Source of the DNA: DASXQK01 sp963724385
GTDB lineage: Bacteria > Pseudomonadota > Alphaproteobacteria > Dongiales > Dongiaceae
Assembly (NCBI GenBank): GCA_963724385.1
Contig: CAVRUJ010000002.1
Span: 248,001-312,000 of the forward strand
Length of the DNA: 64,000 nucleotides
Direction: 5' to 3'
Shown here piece after piece: positions 54,929 to 63,323 of this stretch. How positions within the stretch are numbered: position 1 is the stretch's first letter; each line of letters begins with the position of its first letter. The notes beneath the pieces were generated by a model. The model worked only from the letters and a program-made list of their open reading frames with translations. It made no database searches and was not told where the DNA came from. The position numbers were made by a program, and so were the translations under genes.

Positions 54929-55786
54929 CTAAGACGAGGGTATGCTGCAATCCTCGGAGACGGCCTGACCCGGCGTCGCCGTGCCGCTACCGCTCGGAGG
55001 GGCGCCGTCGCCCGGCCCCTCCGCCAGCTTCTTCCTCATCTTCTCCTCGAATGGCCGGTCGCCCTCGGCATAGAGGAAATCCTCGCCTTCCTGGCTGACG
55101 AACTGATGGCTCTCAGCCAAATCGATCGCCTGTTGCCACTGCATGCGCGCGTTGCTCTCGAGCCCGACATGCCAGAACGCGTCGCCCAGGTGGGAATGGA
55201 TCTCCGGGCTGCCGGGATCGAGCTTGGCGGCGCGGCAGAGCGGCGGCACCGCTTCCTCGAAGCGCTTCTCCCGGTAATAGACCCAGCCCAGCGTGTCCTG
55301 GTAGGCGCCATTCTTGGGATCGTCCGCCACCGCCTCCCGAGCATAGGCCAGCGCCTCGTCCAGCCTTTCGCCCGACTGCGCCCATTCATAGGCGATGTTG
55401 TTGCGGGCGATCACGCTGCCCGCCGCCGCGGCCTTGCCATACCAGAGCCGTGCTTCGGCATGATCGCGCGGCAGGCCGAGACCGAAGTCGTATTCGTAGC
55501 CGAGCGCGTTCTCGGCGTCGGCCTGGCCCTGGTCGGCCGCCTTCTGGTACCAGCGCGCCGCGGCCGCCTCGTCGCGCGGCCCGATGTCGCCCTCGCTGTT
55601 GAGAAGGCCCATCAGGTACTGCGCCTCGGCATTGCCACCTTCGGCTTCGGGCTTGGCGAGCTGTTCGGCTTTGGCGAAGTCGCCATGGCTATAGGCGTCC
55701 CAGGCTTCGGTCGTGCCGGCGACAGCCGCCGGCGCGGCCATGAGAAGCGTGACGAGGCAAATCGCTGCGGGGCGAATATTCGGCAT
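54929..55786 (-). CDS. Exported TPR/Sel1-repeat protein
   Basis: A periplasmic protein of about 285 residues. A signal peptide (MPNIRPAAICLVTLLMAAPA) precedes Sel1-like repeats (AEAQYLMGLLNSEGDIGPRD, then ARWYQKAADQGQADAENALG) and canonical TPR repeats (QDTLGWVYYREKRFEEAVPP). The last 25 residues are low complexity. Such proteins act as scaffolds; partner unknown. The second ATG is chosen because it directly precedes the signal peptide. Confidence 0.83.
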   Translation of the reverse strand: MPNIRPAAICLVTLLMAAPAAVAGTTEAWDAYSHGDFAKAEQLAKPEAEGGNAEAQYLMGLLNSEGDIGPRDEAAAARWYQKAADQGQADAENALGYEYDFGLGLPRDHAEARLWYGKAAAAGSVIARNNIAYEWAQSGERLDEALAYAREAVADDPKNGAYQDTLGWVYYREKRFEEAVPPLCRAAKLDPGSPEIHSHLGDAFWHVGLESNARMQWQQAIDLAESHQFVSQEGEDFLYAEGDRPFEEKMRKKLAEGPGDGAPPSGSGTATPGQAVSEDCSIPSS

Positions 55787-55863
55787 TTCGCAACGCCATA
55801 TTAGCATGGCCCGGTGCGCCTCGGGCCCTTGCAGCAGCGCCGTCGCCGTATGAAGTTAGGCCC

Positions 55864-57027
55864 ATGCCCGACGGTCGCGATCAACTGGGCCTGAAGCTGA
55901 CCGAAGGCGTCACGTCCGTGGACGCGGACGCCTGGGATGCCTGTGCCGGCGAGGACAATCCCTTCCTCGGCCATGCCTTCCTCGCCGCCCTGGAAGAGAG
56001 CCGTTCGGTCGGCAAGGGCACCGGCTGGCTTTCGCGTCCGCTGCTGCTCGAGGCGCCCGACGGCGCGCTCCTGGGCGCGGTGCCGCTCTACGTGAAGAGC
56101 CATTCCTACGGCGAATATGTCTTCGACCAGGGCTGGGCCGATGCCTATGAGCGGGCGGGCGGCAGCTATTACCCGAAGCTCCTGGCAGCCGTGCCATTCA
56201 CGCCGGTGCCGGGCCCCCGGCTCCTGGCGAGGCCGGGAGCCGAAGCGCTGGAATACCGGCGGCATCTGGCCGAAGGGTTGCTGGCCGTGGCGGGGCAGCT
56301 TGGCGTCTCCTCGCTTCATGTCAATTTCGCCACGCCCGAGGATGGAGCGGCGCTGGCCGAGGCCGGCTTCATGCGCCGGGTCGCCACCCAGTATCACTGG
56401 CGCAATGCCGGCTACGGCAGCTTCGACGACTTCCTGGGAGCGTTGGCATCCCGCAAACGCAAGATGATCCGCAAGGAGCGCGAAGCGGCGACGCGCGAGG
56501 GCCTGCGGCTCCTGCGCCTGACCGGGGCCGACATCAAGCCCGCCCATTGGGACAAGTTCTTCCGCTTCTATATCGACACCAGCGAGCGCAAATGGGGCGG
56601 GGGCTATCTGACGCGCGCCTTTTTCCACCGGATCGGCGAAACCATGGCCGATCGGATCTTGCTGGTGCTGGCCGAACATGACGGCGAGCCGGTCGCAGGC
56701 GCCCTCAACCTGATCGGCCGCGATACGCTCTACGGACGGAACTGGGGATCCGACGGGGCCTTCCGCTTCCTGCATTTCGAGGCCTGCTACTACCAGGCGA
56801 TCGAATTCGCCATCGAGCGCGGGCTCGCCAAGGTCGAGGCCGGCGCCCAGGGAGAGCACAAGATTGCGCGCGGCTACCTGCCGGAGGAAACGGCGAGCTA
56901 CCACCATGTCGCCGATGAGCGATTCGCCGCCGCGGTTGCCGATTTCCTGAAACGCGAGCGCCGGGCCGTCGAAGCCGAACGGGCCGCGCTGGCCGAATAT
57001 TCGCCTTTCAGACGCGATAAAGGCTGA
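55864..57027 (+). CDS. GNAT-like acyltransferase, DUF482/COG3146 type
   Basis: A 387-residue protein of the COG3146 group, annotated as GNAT-family or peptidogalycan-like. Characteristic stretches are DNPFLGHAFLAALEESRSVG, LGAVPLYVKSHSYGEYVFD, RKRKMIRKEREAA and the C-terminal VEAGAQGEHKIARGYLPEET. The fold resembles two tandem GNAT domains, as in FemAB aminoacyltransferases. The substrate is not established. It converges with clpA, 6 bases between stops. Confidence 0.87.
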   Translation: MPDGRDQLGLKLTEGVTSVDADAWDACAGEDNPFLGHAFLAALEESRSVGKGTGWLSRPLLLEAPDGALLGAVPLYVKSHSYGEYVFDQGWADAYERAGGSYYPKLLAAVPFTPVPGPRLLARPGAEALEYRRHLAEGLLAVAGQLGVSSLHVNFATPEDGAALAEAGFMRRVATQYHWRNAGYGSFDDFLGALASRKRKMIRKEREAATREGLRLLRLTGADIKPAHWDKFFRFYIDTSERKWGGGYLTRAFFHRIGETMADRILLVLAEHDGEPVAGALNLIGRDTLYGRNWGSDGAFRFLHFEACYYQAIEFAIERGLAKVEAGAQGEHKIARGYLPEETASYHHVADERFAAAVADFLKRERRAVEAERAALAEYSPFRRDKG

Positions 57028-57033
57028 GCGGGA

Positions 57034-59331
57034 TCAGCTCTCGACCAGCGCCGGCAGCTTCGGCTCGGGCCGGGGCGCGGGCGGCGTCGGGTAGGCGAAG
57101 CGGAGCTTGTCCTCCGCCACCTCGACCCGGACGATGCCCCCCTTCTCCAGCTTGCCGAACAGCAGCTCCTCGGCCAGCGGCTTCTTGATGTACTCCTGGA
57201 TCACGCGGGCGAGCGGCCGGGCTCCGTAGAGCGGGTCGTAGCCCTTGCGGGCAAGCCAGGCCCTCGCCTCGTCGGTGAGCTCGATGGTGACCTGCCGGTC
57301 GGCGAGCTGGGCCTCCAGCTGCATGACGAACTTGTCCACCACCTTGGCGACGACTTCCGGCGACAGACTCGCAAAACCGATCACGGCGTCGAGCCGGTTG
57401 CGGAACTCCGGCGAGAACATCTTGTCGATCGCCTCGGCATCCTCGCCCACCCGCCCCTCGCGCCCGAAGCCCATGGCGGGCTTGGCCATCTCGGACGCGC
57501 CGGCATTGGTGGTCATGATCAGGATGACGTTGCGGAAATCGACCGTCTTGCCGTTGTGGTCGGTCAGCTTGCCGTGGTCCATGACCTGCAGCAGCACGTT
57601 GAACAGGTCGGGATGGGCCTTCTCGATCTCGTCCAGCAGCAGCACGGCGTGGGGGTGCTGGTCGATGGCATCGGTCAAGAGCCCGCCCTGGTCGAAGCCG
57701 ACATAGCCCGGCGGGGCGCCCAGCAGGCGCGAGACGCTGTGGCGCTCCATGTATTCCGACATGTCGAAGCGGATAAGCTCGATGCCCAGGCTGCGCGAAA
57801 GCTGGCGGGCGACTTCCGTCTTGCCCACGCCCGTGGGGCCGGAGAAGACGTAGGCGCCGATCGGCTTCTCGGGCTCGCGCAAGCCCGCCCGGGCAAGCTT
57901 GATGGCCGAGGCCAGGGCGTCGATCGCCTTTTCCTGGCCGAACACCATGGTCTTCAGGTCGCGCTCCAGGTTCTGCAGCGCCACGCGGTCGTCCCGGCTG
58001 ACGCTCTTGGGCGGGATGCGGGCGATCTTGGCGACCACGGCTTCCACGTCCTTGACCGTGATCGTCTTGCGCCGCTTGCCTTCGGGCAGCAGCATCTGAG
58101 CCGCGCCCACCTCGTCGATCACATCGATCGCCTTGTCGGGCAGCTTCCGGTCGTTGATGTAGCGCTGGGCCAGCTCGACCGAGGCGCGGATTGCCTCGGC
58201 GGTATAGCGCACGTTGTGGTGCTTCTCGTAATAAGGCTTGAGGCCGCGCAGGATCTTGACCGAGTCCTCGAGCGTCGGCTCGTTGACGTCGATCTTCTGG
58301 AAGCGGCGCACCAGGGCCCGGTCCTTCTCGAAATAGTTCCGGTATTCCTTGTAGGTGGTCGATCCGATGCAGCGGATGACGCCGCCGGCCAACGCCGGCT
58401 TCAAAAGATTGGAGGCGTCCATGGAGCCGCCGCTGGTGGCGCCGGCGCCGATGACGGTGTGGATCTCGTCGATGAACAGGATCGCGTGGGGCATCTTGTC
58501 GAGTTCGCCGATCACGGCCTTGAGCCGCTCCTCGAAATCGCCGCGATAGCGCGTGCCGGCAAGCAAGGCCCCCATGTCCAGACTATAAATGACGCAACCT
58601 TTCAGCACCTCGGGCACTTCGCCGGTGACGATGCGCCGGGCCAGCCCCTCGGCGATGGCGGTCTTGCCCACCCCAGGCTCGCCAACATAAAGGGGATTGT
58701 TCTTGGTCCGCCGGCACAGGATCTGGATCGTGCGCTCGACCTCGGCCTCGCGGCCGATGAGCGGGTCGATCTTACCCTGGGAGGCCTTGCGGTTGAGATC
58801 GACGCAGTAGGAATCGAGCGCCTCGCTCCCGCCCTTGGCCGCCTTCTCGTTCGCCTCGGGCTCGGCGCCGTGAACGCGCCGGCCTTCGGACCGGCCATGC
58901 GCCTTGGCGATGCCGTGACTGATGTAGTTGACCGCGTCCAGGCGCGACATCTCCTGCTCCTGCAGGAAATAGACGGCGTGGCTCTCGCGCTCGGAGAATA
59001 TCGCCACCAGAATATTGGCGCCGGTCACCTCCTCGCGGCCGGACGACTGGACGTGGATCGCCGCGCGCTGGAGGACGCGCTGGAAGCCGGCCGTGGGCTT
59101 CGCTTCCCCGCCATGGCTCGAGACCAGGTTGCCGAGCTGGCTGTCGATGTACTCGACGAGGTCCCGGCGAAGCCGGTCGATATCCACGCTGCAGGCCCGC
59201 ATGACGGCGATGGCGTCCGGATCCTCGGTCAACGCCAGCAGGAGATGCTCGAGCGTCGCGAAGTCGTGCCGGCGCTCGTTCGCATAGGCAAGCGCGCGGT
59301 GCAGCGTCTTCTCGAGGTGGGGCGACAGCAT
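57034..59331 (-). CDS. clpA: ATP-dependent Clp protease ATP-binding subunit ClpA
   Basis: A 765-residue Hsp100 unfoldase. The double Clp N domain (residues 1-145) docks ClpS. The first AAA+ module has Walker A GEPGVGKTAIAEGLA and Walker B ILFIDEIHTVIGAGA. The second has GPTGVGKTEVARQLS and LLLDEIEKAHPDLFN. It unfolds N-degron substrates for ClpP. It starts 3 bases after the clpS stop, the standard clpS-clpA operon. No clpP is in the window. Confidence 0.97.
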   Translation of the reverse strand: MLSPHLEKTLHRALAYANERRHDFATLEHLLLALTEDPDAIAVMRACSVDIDRLRRDLVEYIDSQLGNLVSSHGGEAKPTAGFQRVLQRAAIHVQSSGREEVTGANILVAIFSERESHAVYFLQEQEMSRLDAVNYISHGIAKAHGRSEGRRVHGAEPEANEKAAKGGSEALDSYCVDLNRKASQGKIDPLIGREAEVERTIQILCRRTKNNPLYVGEPGVGKTAIAEGLARRIVTGEVPEVLKGCVIYSLDMGALLAGTRYRGDFEERLKAVIGELDKMPHAILFIDEIHTVIGAGATSGGSMDASNLLKPALAGGVIRCIGSTTYKEYRNYFEKDRALVRRFQKIDVNEPTLEDSVKILRGLKPYYEKHHNVRYTAEAIRASVELAQRYINDRKLPDKAIDVIDEVGAAQMLLPEGKRRKTITVKDVEAVVAKIARIPPKSVSRDDRVALQNLERDLKTMVFGQEKAIDALASAIKLARAGLREPEKPIGAYVFSGPTGVGKTEVARQLSRSLGIELIRFDMSEYMERHSVSRLLGAPPGYVGFDQGGLLTDAIDQHPHAVLLLDEIEKAHPDLFNVLLQVMDHGKLTDHNGKTVDFRNVILIMTTNAGASEMAKPAMGFGREGRVGEDAEAIDKMFSPEFRNRLDAVIGFASLSPEVVAKVVDKFVMQLEAQLADRQVTIELTDEARAWLARKGYDPLYGARPLARVIQEYIKKPLAEELLFGKLEKGGIVRVEVAEDKLRFAYPTPPAPRPEPKLPALVES

Positions 59332-59334
59332 CGA

Positions 59335-59661
59335 CTACTCCTTCTCCATCGTGCATTGCAGCGGGTGCTGGTGACGCCGGGAGAAATCGACGACCTGGGT
59401 CACCTTCGATTCCGCGACTTCATACGTGTATACGCCACAAACCCCGACGCCGCGCCGGTGGACATGCAGCATGATCTGGGTCGCCTCCTCGCGACCCTTG
59501 CCGAAGAACCGCTCCAGCACGTGGACGACGAACTCCATCGGCGTGTAATCGTCGTTCAGCAGAAGCACCTTGTACAGGGAGGGCTTCTTGGTCTTGGGCT
59601 TGCTCTTGACCACCACGCCGGTCTGGCGGTCGTCGTCATTGCGTCTGTCGTCGCCGCTCAT
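59335..59661 (-). CDS. clpS: ATP-dependent Clp protease adaptor ClpS
   Basis: A small adaptor of about 108 residues. A disordered charged N-terminal tail (residues 1-25) precedes the folded domain YKVLLLNDDYTPMEFVVHVL, which binds N-degron residues (Leu, Phe, Tyr, Trp), and VHRRGVGVCGVYTYEVAES, which contacts the ClpA N domain. The ATG at 59661 has GAGGAAC upstream and suits the family; a start at 59709 has no such site. Aat in the same window makes ClpS substrates. Confidence 0.95.
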   Translation of the reverse strand: MSGDDRRNDDDRQTGVVVKSKPKTKKPSLYKVLLLNDDYTPMEFVVHVLERFFGKGREEATQIMLHVHRRGVGVCGVYTYEVAESKVTQVVDFSRRHQHPLQCTMEKE

Positions 59662-60200
59662 GTTCCTCGAGTGCCGTCGATTCGCCGAGGACGGCAGTGC
59701 CTCAGCCACGCTTCATAATATTGGATCGATAGCCGCGCCGCAAAGACCCCCTGCCCAAGACCCGAAGAATCAGCCTGCGACGGCTTCGCCGCCCGAGCCG
59801 TCAGGCAAGCTCCACCGGCGCCCGCCTGTCACGCCCACACTCCCCCTCCTTCGCGCGCGGTCGCATTCCCAAGGGGGCAGGTGCGACAGCGGGCCGCAAT
59901 GCCGCCAGGCGGTCCGACGAGCAATCCGCCGGTCCCGAGCCAGCGAAAGGGCGATCTCAGCAGTTTCGCTTCGGCTCCCGGAGCAAGCCGGGAAATCTCC
60001 ACGCTTATTGCACCGCAGCATAATAAATCATCCTGTGCCGCAGCAACATGCGAAAACTACTTCTGCTTTGCAAAACCAACGGAAGGTGAGATCCGGAGCA
60101 GGAAAAAAGCTCATCCTGCATCGAAGCCAACCGCTTCTAGATGGACAGGATTCCTCAGTTTTTTTAGTATGCCCTCAGTTCGAGTCGGGGGTCACCCAGG
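59662..60200. other. Divergent intergenic region clpS / D,D-carboxypeptidase
   Basis: About 540 bases with no recognisable gene on either strand. The right half (about 60005-60170) is more AT-rich than its surroundings and ends with a T7 run, which looks like promoter or leader DNA for the carboxypeptidase. I could not define a strong promoter pair or known RNA motif. Confidence 0.45.
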
Positions 60201-61802
60201 ATGCGGGCACAGCGTGAGGAACTTGCGGGGCGTTGGCGGTATCCGAGGCCTCGGCTGACCCGTCTGCTCCTCGCCCTCCTCGCGCTTGTGCTGCCAAGCG
60301 TCGGCGCGCTCGCCAACCCCGTCAATGCGTCCATCGTTGTTGACGCGGCCACGGGCGGGGTCGTGCTCGAATCCAACGCCGATGTGCTGACCTATCCCGC
60401 TTCGCTCACCAAGATGATGACCCTCTACCTGGTGTTCGAGGCGATGGAGAAGGGCACCCTCAGGGCCGACCAGCCGCTTCTGGTATCCGCCAATGCCGCG
60501 AACCAGGCGCCGACCAAGCTCGGTCTTTGGGCCGGCGAGACCGTCACCGTGGAGCAGGCCATCCTCGGGATGATCATCAAATCGGCCAACGACGCCGCGA
60601 TGGTTGCCGCCGAGGCCATCGGCGGAAGCGAGTCCGCCTTCGCCCAGATGATGAATGTGAAGGCGCGCGCGCTCGGCATGACACAGAGCTATTTCCACAA
60701 TCCGAACGGCCTGCCCGATCCGATCCAGCACACCACGGCGCGCGACATGGCGAAGCTCGCCTTGGCGCTCTCCCGGGATTTCCCTCAGTACTACCACTAT
60801 TTCTCCGCGACGCGCTTCACCTTCCACGGCCGCACCGTGATGACCCATAACCGCTTCGTGCTCCGGTATCCCGGGGCCGATGGGCTGAAAACGGGTTACA
60901 TCCGGCTCTCGGGCTTCAACCTGGCCAGTTCGGCGGTGCGCAACGGCCGGCGCCTGGTCGGCGTGGTCATGGGCGGGGTGTCTCCGTCCCTGCGCGATGC
61001 CGAGATGTGGGCCCTGCTCGACGAGGGCTTCGGCACCTCGACGCCGAAGTCACAGAACAACGCCCTCTTGCTCGCCGCCGCCTCGGGCTCGACCTTGGTG
61101 CCAACGCTCAGGCCCGAGGACGTGAGCCAGGCCGAGGATGACACCACCGCCGACACGGACGCCGATGGCGACCGCGGCATTGGCCCAGAGGAACCACAGA
61201 AGGCAGGGCCGGTGGCGCCGGCTGCCGCCACGGCGGCACCGCAAGTTGCCGCTGCTTCCTCGGCGCCGGCTCTTGAGACGCCGCCGGTCGAGGCATCCGT
61301 CGCTGAGGCTTCGGCCAGTCAGGCGCCTGTTCAGGCCCCCGCGGTCACCTTAGCCGCCGTGCTGGCCGAACTCGCATCCCGGGCCGAGGCCCTGACCGCT
61401 TCCGCCTCGACCGCCCCGACCCCGACGGCCTTGGCCCCAACCGCAGTCCCACCGGTTCCGACCCTTCGCCCGACCCTGGTCGCCGACGCGGAAGACGAAA
61501 TCGTCGTTCCGCTGGCAAGCAGCGGCAACCGGCTCTGGGGCATTCAGGTCGGCGCTTACAGCCACTATGGGCCTGCCCGTTTGGCGGCGGAGAAGGCCCA
61601 GGCGAACCTGTCCATGGCATTTAGCGAAACGCAGGTCGCCGTCGACGAGGGGGACAGCCACGGCAACAAGCTCTACCGGGCCCGCCTGCTGGGCCTTGCC
61701 GAGAGCGAGGCCAACAACGCCTGCCGCCAGCTCCATGCCCGTCAGCTCTCCTGCCTGGTCGTCCAATCGCGCGTCTCGATGGCGATGAGCGGCAGCGAAT
61801 AG
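60201..61802 (+). CDS. D-alanyl-D-alanine carboxypeptidase with SPOR domain
   Basis: A low-molecular-mass penicillin-binding protein (peptidase S11) of 533 residues. A signal peptide covers about residues 20-39. The active-site motifs are ASLTK (S-x-x-K), IKSANDAA (S-x-N) and LKTGYIRLSGF (K-T-G). A long Ala/Pro/Thr-rich linker (about residues 300-425) leads to a C-terminal SPOR domain (WGIQVGAYSHYGPARLAAEK), which binds denuded septal glycan. It trims the terminal D-Ala from peptidoglycan peptides, probably at the division site. Confidence 0.93.
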   Translation: MRAQREELAGRWRYPRPRLTRLLLALLALVLPSVGALANPVNASIVVDAATGGVVLESNADVLTYPASLTKMMTLYLVFEAMEKGTLRADQPLLVSANAANQAPTKLGLWAGETVTVEQAILGMIIKSANDAAMVAAEAIGGSESAFAQMMNVKARALGMTQSYFHNPNGLPDPIQHTTARDMAKLALALSRDFPQYYHYFSATRFTFHGRTVMTHNRFVLRYPGADGLKTGYIRLSGFNLASSAVRNGRRLVGVVMGGVSPSLRDAEMWALLDEGFGTSTPKSQNNALLLAAASGSTLVPTLRPEDVSQAEDDTTADTDADGDRGIGPEEPQKAGPVAPAAATAAPQVAAASSAPALETPPVEASVAEASASQAPVQAPAVTLAAVLAELASRAEALTASASTAPTPTALAPTAVPPVPTLRPTLVADAEDEIVVPLASSGNRLWGIQVGAYSHYGPARLAAEKAQANLSMAFSETQVAVDEGDSHGNKLYRARLLGLAESEANNACRQLHARQLSCLVVQSRVSMAMSGSE

Positions 61803-61826
61803 GGCCGAGGCGCTTTCCGAGCTTCA

Positions 61827-61869
61827 GCATTTTCCGCCGAAGTGGGCACCGGTTCGGCGCAGAAAATGC
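61827..61869. repeat. REP-like imperfect palindrome
   Basis: GCATTTTC (61827-61834) pairs with GAAAATGC (61862-61869), with an inner GCCGAA/TTCGGC stem and a GTGGGCACCGG loop. This shape and the loop GTGGG-ACCGGTT resemble the short interspersed palindromes common in alphaproteobacterial genomes. Confidence 0.65.
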
Positions 61870-61882
61870 AACCAGACCAAGG

Positions 61883-61930
61883 ATTCTAGAGCATGTCCCG
61901 ATTCAATTGGATCGGGACATGCTCTAGAAT
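61883..61930. terminator. 48-bp near-perfect palindrome between convergent genes
   Basis: A 20-bp arm starting ATTCTAGAGCATGTCCCG is repeated in perfect inverted form around an 8-base centre (TCAATTGG). It follows the first palindrome by 13 bases. Placed between convergent genes it could end transcription in both directions. Its right arm contains the TAG stop of the phosphohexomutase. Confidence 0.6.
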
Positions 61931-63312
61931 TTCGGCAGGGCCACGCCGCTAGCCGCGAGCTCCGCGCCAAGCGCCGCCTTCAGGCGATCGAGGCCCGCCT
62001 CGTTCGCCGCCTCGCAACGGGCGACGAGCACGTCCTGGGTGTTCGAGGCGCGCAGAAGCCACCAGCCATCGGCCGTGCGAACCCTCACGCCATCGGTGTC
62101 GTTCATGTCCGCCCCAGCGCGCTTCAGCCGCTCGGCCGTTTCCCGAACGACCGCGAACTTTCGCTCCTCGCTGCAGGGAAAGCGCAGCTCCGGGGTGTTG
62201 ACCACCTTGGGCAGCCGCTCGCGCATCTCCGCCAGGCTCTGGCTTCCGCGGCTGACGATGCCGAGCAGCCGCACCGCCGCATAGAGCGCATCGTCGAAAC
62301 CGTAATAGCGGTCGGCGAAAAAAATATGCCCGCTCATCTCGCCGGCAAGCGGCGCTCCCGTTTCCGCCATCTTCGCCTTGATCAGCGAATGGCCGGTGCG
62401 CCACATCAGCGGCTTGCCGCCCGCCCTGGCGATCTCGTCGAACAGAACCTGGCTTGCCTTGACGTCGGCGATCACGGTGGCTCCCGGCATGCCCTCGAGC
62501 ACCTCGCGCGCGAAGAGCACCATCAACTGATCGCCCCATAGGATCCGCCCCTCGCCGTCGACGACGCCGATCCGGTCGCCGTCGCCGTCGAAGGCGATGC
62601 CCAGGTCGGCCTTCTCCGCCGCCACTTTCGCCTGGAGATCGACCAGGTTCTTGGGCACCGTCGGGTCGGGATGGTGGTTGGGAAACCGGCCGTCGACCTC
62701 GGCGAACAGCAGCACATGGCGGCCGGGAAGGCGGCCGGCGAGCTTGGTCATCGCCTCGCCGGCGGCGCCGTTGCCGGCATCCCAGACGACGGTGAGCGCC
62801 CGATCGCCGCGGAAATCCTGGAGCAGCCGTTCGACATAGGCGGTCATGATCGGGCGCTCTTCGACGGGACCTTTGGGACCGCTGGCATAGGCGCCGGAGG
62901 CGGCGATCTCGCCGATCTCCCGAATCGCCTCGCCATAGAAAGCGCCCTTGCCCAGCATCATCTTGAAGCCGTTGTACTCCGGCGGATTATGCGACCCGGT
63001 CACCATAACGCCGCCGTCGGTCGGCAAGGCACGCACGGCGAAATAGAGCATCGGGGTTGGCCCCCGGCCGACCCTGAGAACCGCAAGGCCGCAGTCCCTG
63101 AGCCCATCGACCAGTGCCGCCTCCAGTTCGGGCGAGCTGAGGCGCCCGTCATACCCTGCCGCAACCCTGCTGCCGCCCGCCCGCCGCACAACAGTGCCGA
63201 AACCGCGCCCCACGGCGTAGGCGTCCTCGGCCGAAAGCGTCCGGCCGATGACGCCGCGGATGTCATATTCCCGGATCGCCGTCGGGTCGAAACGGTGCCG
63301 CGTCCTGTCCAT
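61924..63312 (-). CDS. Phosphomannomutase/phosphoglucomutase
   Basis: A 462-residue alpha-D-phosphohexomutase (AlgC/ManB type) that moves phosphate between C1 and C6 of mannose or glucose. The phosphoserine loop is MVTGSHNPPEYNG, the metal-binding loop AFDGDGDRIGVVD, the sugar-binding loop GEMSGHIFF and the C-terminal phosphate loop RASNTQDVLVARCE. Length is standard. It starts 11 bases after the UDP-glucose dehydrogenase stop, so both likely feed nucleotide sugars for envelope polysaccharide. Its stop codon lies inside the 48-bp palindrome. Confidence 0.94.
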   Translation of the reverse strand: MDRTRHRFDPTAIREYDIRGVIGRTLSAEDAYAVGRGFGTVVRRAGGSRVAAGYDGRLSSPELEAALVDGLRDCGLAVLRVGRGPTPMLYFAVRALPTDGGVMVTGSHNPPEYNGFKMMLGKGAFYGEAIREIGEIAASGAYASGPKGPVEERPIMTAYVERLLQDFRGDRALTVVWDAGNGAAGEAMTKLAGRLPGRHVLLFAEVDGRFPNHHPDPTVPKNLVDLQAKVAAEKADLGIAFDGDGDRIGVVDGEGRILWGDQLMVLFAREVLEGMPGATVIADVKASQVLFDEIARAGGKPLMWRTGHSLIKAKMAETGAPLAGEMSGHIFFADRYYGFDDALYAAVRLLGIVSRGSQSLAEMRERLPKVVNTPELRFPCSEERKFAVVRETAERLKRAGADMNDTDGVRVRTADGWWLLRASNTQDVLVARCEAANEAGLDRLKAALGAELAASGVALPKF

Positions 63313-63323
63313 GGGCGGTTCCC

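Noticed and set aside
57556..59718. Plus-strand open frame of 720 codons opposite clpA and clpS
   Set aside because: Antisense shadow; no domain, no ribosome site, while clpA on the other strand is unambiguous.
61827..61930. CRISPR-like repeats
   Set aside because: Two different palindromes without regular spacing or repeated units; no cas genes in the window.
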